Assembly (NCBI GenBank): GCA_023396215.1
Contig: JAEWWW010000062.1
Span: forward strand, 1-27,654
Direction: 5' to 3'
From: Bacillota bacterium
GTDB taxonomy: Bacteria > Bacillota > Clostridia > Oscillospirales > Ruminococcaceae
Length of the DNA: 27,654 nucleotides
Shown in pieces: positions 22,627-27,654 of this stretch (its first letter is position 1; the number at the start of each line of letters is the position of its first letter). The translations under genes were made by a program, and so were the position numbers. The notes beneath the pieces are model-generated. The model saw only the letters and a program-made list of their open reading frames with translations, made no database searches and was not told where the DNA came from.

Positions 22627-22679
22627 GCAAACAAAAAAGTTTATTAATGTGTTCAATATTCGTTTGTTTTGCTTTTATT
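22622..22679 (-). promoter_or_regulatory. AT-rich inverted repeat, probable activator site
   Basis: AAAAGCAAACAAA (from 22623) is repeated in inverted form as GTTTGTTTTGCTTTT (22662-22676), with about 26 bp between the arms. It lies immediately upstream of the weak -35 of the PTS operon. The position and symmetry suit binding of the MtlR/LicR-type regulator. The match of site to regulator is inferred. Confidence 0.55.
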
Positions 22680-22850
22680 AAGGATACGGCAGGTATCGGC
22701 CCGGCGGCTTTTGGGGCTGCGCCGGGGGTAGAAGGCCGCTTGCCGCGCTGGGCCGCGAACCTGCCGCACACCCACAAAAACCGCCTGTGGCCAATGGCAA
22801 AAAGCAGGGGGATATTTTTGCTAAAACCGCCCATAAAGATTGCTGGAAGG
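22680..22850. other. Non-coding GC-rich stretch
   Basis: This lies between the divergent PTS promoter and the tRNA promoter. A 69-codon open frame crosses it but has no ribosome binding site and an implausible composition. I see no other feature. Confidence 0.4.
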
Positions 22851-22852
22851 TG

Positions 22853-22881
22853 TTGACACACGGCCTGTTTCAAGATATAAT
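22853..22881 (+). promoter_or_regulatory. Perfect consensus promoter for the tRNA genes
   Basis: TTGACA (22853-22858), a 17-bp spacer and TATAAT (22876-22881) match the vegetative sigma factor consensus exactly. The tRNA-Gln gene begins about 27 bp past the expected start site. Confidence 0.92.
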
Positions 22882-22914
22882 GATTAGGCGCTTCTAAGAA
22901 GAATAGAAAGAAAT

Positions 22915-22988
22915 TGCCCGATTGTGTAACGGTAGCACGACAGACTCTGACTCTGTTTGTCTGGGTTCGAATCCTAGTCGGGCAACCA
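22915..22988 (+). tRNA. tRNA-Gln, anticodon CTG
   Basis: Acceptor arms TGCCCGA (22915-22921) and TCGGGCA (22978-22984) pair fully. The anticodon stem ACAGA/TCTGT encloses loop CTCTGAC with anticodon CTG, reading CAG. The T arm is CTGGG-TTCGAAT-CCTAG. The 3' ACCA is encoded (22985-22988). Confidence 0.95.
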
Positions 22989-22990
22989 AA

Positions 22991-23029
22991 AATGGCAAAC
23001 CCCTATCACTCTGGTAGGGGTTCACCATT
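22991..23029. terminator. Interrupted hairpin between the two tRNA genes
   Basis: AATGG-CA-AACCCCTA (22991-23005) pairs with TAGGGGTT-CA-CCATT (23015-23029) around a 9-nt loop, leaving one symmetric CA/CA internal loop. There is no T-tract after it, so it may be a processing structure or a weak terminator rather than a full stop. Confidence 0.45.
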
Positions 23030-23082
23030 ACCTTAAAAGCCTGTTGGGGCTGTGCCCCGGCGGCAAGCGCAAAGTTGGATAG

Positions 23083-23158
23083 CGGGGTGTAGCGCAGGTG
23101 GTAGCGTGCTTGGTTCGGGACCAAGAGGCCGCGAGTTCGAGTCTCGCCACTCCGACCA
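23083..23158 (+). tRNA. tRNA-Pro, anticodon CGG
   Basis: CGGGGTG (23083-23089) pairs with CACTCCG (23148-23154) with one G-T pair. The anticodon stem CTTGG/CCAAG encloses loop TTCGGGA with anticodon CGG, reading CCG. The T arm is GCGAG-TTCGAGT-CTCGC. The 3' ACCA is encoded. It is probably transcribed from the promoter of the upstream tRNA-Gln. Confidence 0.95.
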
Positions 23159-23216
23159 ACACCTTTATGTAGATACCAAAATGCCGATGCAATATTGGCG
23201 CTTTGGCAGGTACATA

Positions 23217-23270
23217 AAACATAATGTTATGTTTCAGGCGGGATGTATTGACAATACATCCCGCCTGTAT
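23217..23270 (+). terminator. Palindrome and 14-bp hairpin after tRNA-Pro
   Basis: AAACATAA-TG-TTATGTTT (23217-23234) is a perfect 8-bp inverted repeat. It is followed at once by AGGCGGGATGTATT (23236-23249) pairing with AATACATCCCGCCT (23253-23266) around loop GAC, then GTATCTATTC. The second hairpin is the likely end of the tRNA transcript, although its U-tract is weak. Confidence 0.6.
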
Positions 23271-23310
23271 CTATTCAGGGCAACCGGTGCTTCGGTTCGC
23301 TGCCGCTGCA

Positions 23311-23345
23311 AAAAACGGTGAGGAACATCCTCACCGTTTTTCTTT
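23311..23345. terminator. Bidirectional terminator beside the FAD oxidoreductase gene
   Basis: AAAAACGGTGAGGA (23311-23324) and TCCTCACCGTTTTT (23328-23341) form a perfect 14-bp stem with loop ACA, followed by CTTTTTG. It lies just past the stop of the minus-strand oxidoreductase gene and can stop transcription from both sides. Confidence 0.92.
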
Positions 23346-23349
23346 TTGT

Positions 23350-24717
23350 TTAGAGCACTGCCAACTGTTTTTGAAGTACGGCGCCGTCCTCCAAAAGGTG
23401 CTCCTGAAGCTGACTTACAGGCACATCGGCTGGGTCAACGTCTAATTTAACACATAGGGCTGCTGCTGTGCCCGCCGCCTGGCCCATTGCAAAAACGGGC
23501 GGCATCACACGTATAGCCGCTAAGGCGACACGGTCCAATGAGCAGCACCTTCCCGCTACAAGAAGGTTGCGAATTTTCTTTGGCAGCAAAATCCGGTAAG
23601 GTATTTGATAGGCGTCGCCTGTTGCGGGTTGGTAATTGACGGCATCTTTGGAATGCAAGTCTATTGAGTTGCCGGATAAAAAAATCACATCGTCGAAGGT
23701 GCGTTTTTCTTTGATATCACTTTCGGTCAGTACAAAATTGCCCTGAATTCGGCGTGTTTCACGCAAGCCTAACATTGATGCGGATTCAACAAGCTCAACA
23801 TTTTTGAAGCCCGGGATTAGCCTGCGCATAAGCGAAATAATCTCTGAAATTTGTTGGCGGCCTTTGATACTTGCATTTGTGATCTCAAAGGGATCGCAGC
23901 CGTCTTTCAGAAAAATTCTCGACATATTGACTCTGAAGGTGCCGTCGGGGTTTTCATACACGGCAAGCTTATCCCGCAGCACACCATACCTTCCACAGGC
24001 TATTTCATTGCCTATGATATCTTGAAAGAAAAGAGTTCTGAAATCGCCGGATTCTTCCCGGGTCTTTTCCAGCTCCGCTTTATCCACGCCGCGAACAGTA
24101 AAAAATAATGAACCGGGTTGTGTCTGCCCAGCCTGGTCGCCATAAACAAAGGGCACTCCGCTGCCATAGGCGAGGTCTGCATCGCCTGTGCAGTCAATAA
24201 AGAGCTTGGCATTGACCTGCATAAGACCGGCTTTTGTCGCTAAGATTGCGCCTTCAAGCTGATTGCTCTCGTCATTCATACTGGACGAAATTAACAGGGC
24301 ATTATACAGAAGTTCGACTCCGCTTTCGATGCACATATCCTCGGCAACACGCTTAAAGCTTTCGGCATCAAAGGGGCCGCAATGTGAATGTCCATGTACC
24401 CGGTATCCGGAATAGCTGGTTCCGGCTTCTACTTTTTCGGGATGAATGGCGCCGTTCTCTTGGGCCATACGCTGCACAAACTCATCAAAGATTCCCTTTA
24501 TAACCTGATGCTCGCCGGCAGGGTCATAGCAGGTCATAAATGGTCCGACCAATCCCGCGGTAGCCATACCACCAAGGAAACCGTTTTTATCCACCAGAAG
24601 GACGCTTGCGCCCCGCCGTGCGGCGCATACTGCGGCAGCTATACCGGCACATCCGCCGCCAATGACGACCACATCCTTCTCGCGGGCTATTGGTATATCA
24701 AAAGAAATTTTATTCAT
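23350..24717 (-). CDS. FAD-dependent oxidoreductase
   Basis: This 455-residue protein has an N-terminal dinucleotide-binding fold at about 15-44 (VVVIGGGCAGIAAAVCAARRGASVLLVDK) followed by GGMATAGLVGP. A mid-protein FIDCTGDADLAYGSG segment and the C-terminal LLVAGRCCSLDRVALAAIRVMPPVFAMGQAAGTAAAL complete the FAD_oxidored family signature. It has no visible iron-sulfur motif. The substrate is unknown. Relatives often oxidise or reduce sugar- or hydroxy-acid-like compounds. It is the last gene of a four-gene operon, starting 13 bp after the dehydrogenase gene and ending at a terminator. Confidence 0.88.
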   Translation of the reverse strand: MNKISFDIPIAREKDVVVIGGGCAGIAAAVCAARRGASVLLVDKNGFLGGMATAGLVGPFMTCYDPAGEHQVIKGIFDEFVQRMAQENGAIHPEKVEAGTSYSGYRVHGHSHCGPFDAESFKRVAEDMCIESGVELLYNALLISSSMNDESNQLEGAILATKAGLMQVNAKLFIDCTGDADLAYGSGVPFVYGDQAGQTQPGSLFFTVRGVDKAELEKTREESGDFRTLFFQDIIGNEIACGRYGVLRDKLAVYENPDGTFRVNMSRIFLKDGCDPFEITNASIKGRQQISEIISLMRRLIPGFKNVELVESASMLGLRETRRIQGNFVLTESDIKEKRTFDDVIFLSGNSIDLHSKDAVNYQPATGDAYQIPYRILLPKKIRNLLVAGRCCSLDRVALAAIRVMPPVFAMGQAAGTAAALCVKLDVDPADVPVSQLQEHLLEDGAVLQKQLAVL

Positions 24718-24730
24718 AAATTGTTATCCT

Positions 24731-25768
24731 CTAGTATGTACTGTCTTTCTCAAATTCGGCCCACGGAATATTCACAGCTTCACCATGGTTAATAATGCCG
24801 TCAATATGCATCAGCAGTGGGAAGTCAGATATTTTTGCCACGCCGCGTTCGTCCATTTTGCGCACAGCATTTGCTGCGATAGTGGCAATTGCCACAGATT
24901 CCAGGGTGACGCCCGCAAGAATATCCTTTGCCTCCTCGTAGGTATATCCCTTACCCAAGAGCACACCTATTCTGCGGGTGCGGCCTCCAAAGATGGTTAC
25001 ATACAGGTCACCCGAGAAAAATGGCAGGGTTTCCATTTGGGCATTTATAAGCTGCATAAGCTTCATGACTTCTCTGGTACTTTCTACAAAAAGAGCCGCC
25101 TGAGGGTTGTACCGCTCCAAGCTTTCTTCGCCATATAATTTTTCATTCAGGCCAATGGCGAGGGAAACCCCAAGTGCATAAGCATTTTTCATTGCAACAG
25201 CACATTCAAGCCCCGCCACATCGGTAGTAACACTGATATGGTAATAATCAGTCTGAAGCATGCTTCTCAGTTTCCGCAGCGTTTCAATATCGGTGCCGCA
25301 AAATGCAATTTCGGTTTGCTGTCTGGCCGCAAGTTCAAAGCTTATGACCGGGCCGCCTACGGCATTGATGCTGACTTTTTTTCCGGCGCGCGCGGTCATT
25401 GCGGCGGGGAACGAAACAAGAGTGCCATCCGGCAGCGCTTCAAGCCCCTTGGTGACAGACAGCACGGGAGTGCCTTCCGGTAACAGCGGCAAAACATTCT
25501 CTTCAAACCAGGTTACGCCAAAGCTGCTGACCCCGCTGATAATCAGGTCGGCGCCTTCCATGGCTTCTTTCAGTCCATCTATATGGTATGCTTTTACACC
25601 GGCAGGAAGCTGACATTTGAGCATGGGGTGATAGCCGCTCTTTTTAACTTCATCTATGGAAACTCTGTTGTGAATCCCTACAAGTCTAACCTCATGGCCA
25701 TTATCAGCCGCCGGGAAGCACATTGCAGAACCCATCATACCGGCTCCGACAATTGTAATAATACTCAT
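24731..25768 (-). CDS. GpsA-like NAD(P)-dependent dehydrogenase
   Basis: This 345-residue protein has the Rossmann motif VGAGMMGSA at 7-15 and TKGLEALPDGT. The glycerol-3-phosphate-dehydrogenase-type C-domain is present: AVAMKNAYALGVSLAIGL with the catalytic Lys, then GDLYVTIFGGRTRRIGVLLGKG, equivalent to the GDLxxTCxSxxSRN motif. Here the NxxxG part is altered to RRIGVLLG and the usual Cys/Ser positions differ. That divergence, and the operon with a hydantoinase-family protein, suggest a related phosphorylated or acidic hydroxy compound rather than housekeeping glycerol 3-phosphate synthesis. It starts 34 bp after the metalloprotease-like gene. Confidence 0.82.
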   Translation of the reverse strand: MSIITIVGAGMMGSAMCFPAADNGHEVRLVGIHNRVSIDEVKKSGYHPMLKCQLPAGVKAYHIDGLKEAMEGADLIISGVSSFGVTWFEENVLPLLPEGTPVLSVTKGLEALPDGTLVSFPAAMTARAGKKVSINAVGGPVISFELAARQQTEIAFCGTDIETLRKLRSMLQTDYYHISVTTDVAGLECAVAMKNAYALGVSLAIGLNEKLYGEESLERYNPQAALFVESTREVMKLMQLINAQMETLPFFSGDLYVTIFGGRTRRIGVLLGKGYTYEEAKDILAGVTLESVAIATIAANAVRKMDERGVAKISDFPLLMHIDGIINHGEAVNIPWAEFEKDSTY

Positions 25769-25802
25769 GACTTACTCCTTTTGTGTGAAATAGGCGCCTT
25801 CA

Positions 25803-26375
25803 TTAAACATCATCCGTTTGACCCAGGCTGGCGATATACGCTGTGTAGTATGCGTTTGCAAAAGAATTTGCGGCAACCTCGCTGAGCGCTGAAATACCGG
25901 TTTTTCCAATAGATATTTTTCCAATCTTAAGCATCGGTACCGTACAGCGTTTGGATATCCAGCCTATTTTATTGGCCTCAAGGTAGTGGAAAAATTCATG
26001 GGCAAGAATGATATTTCTTGCTATCGCAAATTCCATGTGATGCGTTTCGGCCCATAGTGCCACAGATTTGTTATAAACATAAATAGTGTTTTTACCTGAA
26101 AGATATTCGCAAAAATAGCGCACATTTCCCATCACATAGTCAATATCCTGCGGAATCATTTTAAAGCCGAATTCCTTTAAAATGCTGGACATGTCAAAAC
26201 AGAAAGCATGGCAATATTCGTCAATAAAGCTTTTTGCCTCGGTGATACCCGCCATCCATGCATCATCAAAGATATCCTGGACGCGATGCTGAGGGATTTT
26301 ATCAAAGCATGGATCGCGCAGAAGGATATCCAGGCTGCTGTCTCTGTCAGGGAAGGGAAATCTGTTATCTTGCAC
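25803..26375 (-). CDS. Zincin-like metalloprotease domain protein
   Basis: This 190-residue protein carries HEFFH at 126-130 (ILAHEFFHYLEANKIG). About 36 residues later comes SEVAANSFANAYY with Glu166, the pattern HExxH...ExxxN seen in ImmA/IrrE-like gluzincins. No HTH, signal peptide or membrane helix is visible, so it is probably cytoplasmic. The N-terminal 60 residues are not recognised. It lies 10 bp after the hydantoinase-family gene and is co-transcribed with it. Pairing of a lone zincin with an oxoprolinase-type ATPase is unusual. It could process a peptide or regulator, or use the fold for another hydrolysis. Confidence 0.65.
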   Translation of the reverse strand: MQDNRFPFPDRDSSLDILLRDPCFDKIPQHRVQDIFDDAWMAGITEAKSFIDEYCHAFCFDMSSILKEFGFKMIPQDIDYVMGNVRYFCEYLSGKNTIYVYNKSVALWAETHHMEFAIARNIILAHEFFHYLEANKIGWISKRCTVPMLKIGKISIGKTGISALSEVAANSFANAYYTAYIASLGQTDDV

Positions 26376-26385
26376 GTAAATTCTC

Positions 26386-27654
26386 CTAATCGGCTCTGTC
26401 TGAGCAGAGCAAAATCAATTTTTCTTCGTCCTTGCATTTTGCCAGCTCGATTCTTGCCAAAGACATGACTCTGCTTACATTTTCAAGACCGGAAAGATCG
26501 ATGATGCGCTTGCCAAAAATGACATAGATATTGGGAAGGTTTTTGCTGCCGTCGGTGTAATCGGTGTGGGTTTCTACCATGACAGGCAGATTTTGCTCCC
26601 ACCTGCTTGCACTGCAGACCACCACATGGCCGTTCTGCTTTTGCAGTCGGATTACCCCTTCCTCATCAACAATTCTGGTAGGCGTTGTATGGCTTTTAAT
26701 CAGACCAAAGAGCTTTTTGTTCTCTTTTTTATACTGCATTGCGTACATAACGCCGTTCTCGGCTGTCAGTATCACATCCTGCGGTGCAACGCCGATGTTT
26801 TCGGCGACAACACTGCGCAGCTCTTCAACACTAAGCTTGCGCTGTGTCAGGTCTTTGGAGCGCAGCTCTGTGGTACCGATGGCGGTGGCTCTGACCAGGT
26901 TGGTAGATGCATCTACCTCCACAGAAATCTCAATGGACAGAGGATCGGCGCCGGCTGCGATTGCTTTTTCCTCAGCTTCTCTGCGAACATCCAAAATATC
27001 CCTGTCGGTAGGGTTCGGTATGGTTCTTTCCACCATATCCCGAACCATTGCCAAGGCGACGCCGATGGTGGAAATAACCGGCGCGTTATGAGAATTCTTA
27101 TGCTTCAGTCCAAGAACTTTTCCCAAATGAGGCACTACGCTGGAGGCCCCGCCGCCACCTCCTATAAGGATGGTGGTCGAGGGGTTCATGTTATAGTCTT
27201 CGAGTAAAGACTTAACTACAACGGCATTCTTGTCAGAAGAGAGCTTCAGTGCAAGGTTTGCTGCCTCCTCAACCGATATTCCCATCTTATCCGCGAGGGG
27301 CTTCCATGCCTTTTTAGCGGCCTCTATGCTGCCTTTTGCGTAGTCGTCCTCTCCGATAAAGCCAGCTATATTTGCCGCGCCGGAAAGAGACAGGGCAAAG
27401 CGTTTGCCGTTAGAGCACTCCACATAAGCATAATCCGGGTCGCCCTCTGAAGGACGGACGCATTTTAATACAGGGTCTATAATATCCTCCGGATTGCTGT
27501 ATACCTCATATGCCATACCCGCAATGTGCACGCTGCGGGGGCCTACCTCTGCGATTTTGCCGTTATTGATTTGAATCATGCTGCCGCCGCCGATGCCCAC
27601 GGTTCTTACATCCAAGGAGGTTAAGTATGTTTTGTGCCCGCCTACGATAGCGTT
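26386..27654 (-). CDS. Hydantoinase/oxoprolinase-family protein (HyuA-like), N-terminus outside window
   Basis: The frame is open to the right edge, where it reads NAIVGGHKTYLTSLDVRTVG, so the start lies outside the window. The visible 422 residues contain the acetate-kinase-type phosphate motifs VGIGGGSMIQI and ILIGGGGGASSVVPHLGKVLG and the family segment FALSLSGAANIAGF. A C-terminal part of about 200 residues (from about RREAEEKAIAAGADPLSIEI) is rich in beta strands and is not needed for the HyuA core. Family members hydrolyse 5-oxoproline or hydantoins with ATP, or carboxylate ketones. It is the upstream gene of the operon seen here. An HyuB-type partner is not visible downstream. Confidence 0.85.
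   Translation of the reverse strand, partial: NAIVGGHKTYLTSLDVRTVGIGGGSMIQINNGKIAEVGPRSVHIAGMAYEVYSNPEDIIDPVLKCVRPSEGDPDYAYVECSNGKRFALSLSGAANIAGFIGEDDYAKGSIEAAKKAWKPLADKMGISVEEAANLALKLSSDKNAVVVKSLLEDYNMNPSTTILIGGGGGASSVVPHLGKVLGLKHKNSHNAPVISTIGVALAMVRDMVERTIPNPTDRDILDVRREAEEKAIAAGADPLSIEISVEVDASTNLVRATAIGTTELRSKDLTQRKLSVEELRSVVAENIGVAPQDVILTAENGVMYAMQYKKENKKLFGLIKSHTTPTRIVDEEGVIRLQKQNGHVVVCSASRWEQNLPVMVETHTDYTDGSKNLPNIYVIFGKRIIDLSGLENVSRVMSLARIELAKCKDEEKLILLCSDRAD

Noticed and set aside
22647..22856. Plus-strand 69-codon frame before the tRNA genes
   Set aside because: It overlaps the PTS activator site, has no ribosome binding site, and its composition looks non-coding.
22514..22873. Extension of the isomerase-like gene by 120 codons
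   Set aside because: The extended frame would cross the promoter and inverted repeat, has no family similarity, and the GTG at 22513 has a well-spaced GGGAGG.
1..27654. CRISPR arrays, insertion sequences, known riboswitches
   Set aside because: I found no regularly spaced repeats, transposase motifs or recognisable riboswitch cores in any intergenic region.

Overview
The window looks like chromosomal DNA of a low-to-mid GC Gram-positive anaerobe, most likely a gut-type Clostridia (Oscillospirales-like). The clues are strong AGGAGG-type ribosome binding sites, lipobox lipoproteins, a CarD-family protein, a PRD/PTS regulator, fructose-family PTS proteins and several small zinc-ribbon proteins. 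No plasmid, phage or transposase gene was seen. Most of the window is GC-rich, with G/C-ending codons. The last operon (23350 to the right edge) is visibly AT-richer by eye.

Left part (1-4260, minus strand): a CarD-like regulator, probably using a rare ATT start and followed by a strong terminator, lies downstream of a two-gene unit. That unit encodes a family-1 solute-binding lipoprotein and a membrane-anchored LuxR-type regulator, with no permease or ATPase. Upstream of it is a compact cluster of four TCACCCC/GGGGTGA units plus a related GGGGATGATT arm, overlapping candidate promoters.

4261-6680 (plus): six small genes in a row encode three larger zinc-ribbon proteins, a 52-residue truncated zinc-ribbon protein, a Tic20/DUF4870-like membrane protein and a lipoprotein. 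The set ends at a perfect bidirectional terminator. It is the best candidate here for an undescribed system. 6857-7932 (minus) holds a DUF3795 protein and a GNAT acetyltransferase.

8379-16143 (plus): a ROK regulator with a palindromic operator candidate, a three-gene monosaccharide ABC transporter (GguA/GguB/ChvE type), then hexulose-6-phosphate synthase, phosphohexuloisomerase and a PfkB sugar kinase. Together they suggest uptake of a monosaccharide, phosphorylation, and interconversion of fructose 6-phosphate with ribulose 5-phosphate plus formaldehyde. After the terminator lies the C-terminal remnant of an amino-acid-binding protein gene with an in-frame TAG.

22513-16663 (minus): a PTS operon in the order mannose-6-phosphate-isomerase-like protein, EIIB, EIIC, class II aldolase, PRD-EIIA regulator, EIIA. 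An AT-rich inverted repeat just upstream of its promoter is a likely activator site. Next come tRNA-Gln(CTG), driven by a perfect consensus promoter, and tRNA-Pro(CGG).

23350-27654 (minus): a tightly packed operon of a hydantoinase/oxoprolinase-family protein (cut by the window edge), a zincin-like metalloprotease, a GpsA-like dehydrogenase and an FAD-dependent oxidoreductase. The gene combination suggests a catabolic pathway that I cannot name.
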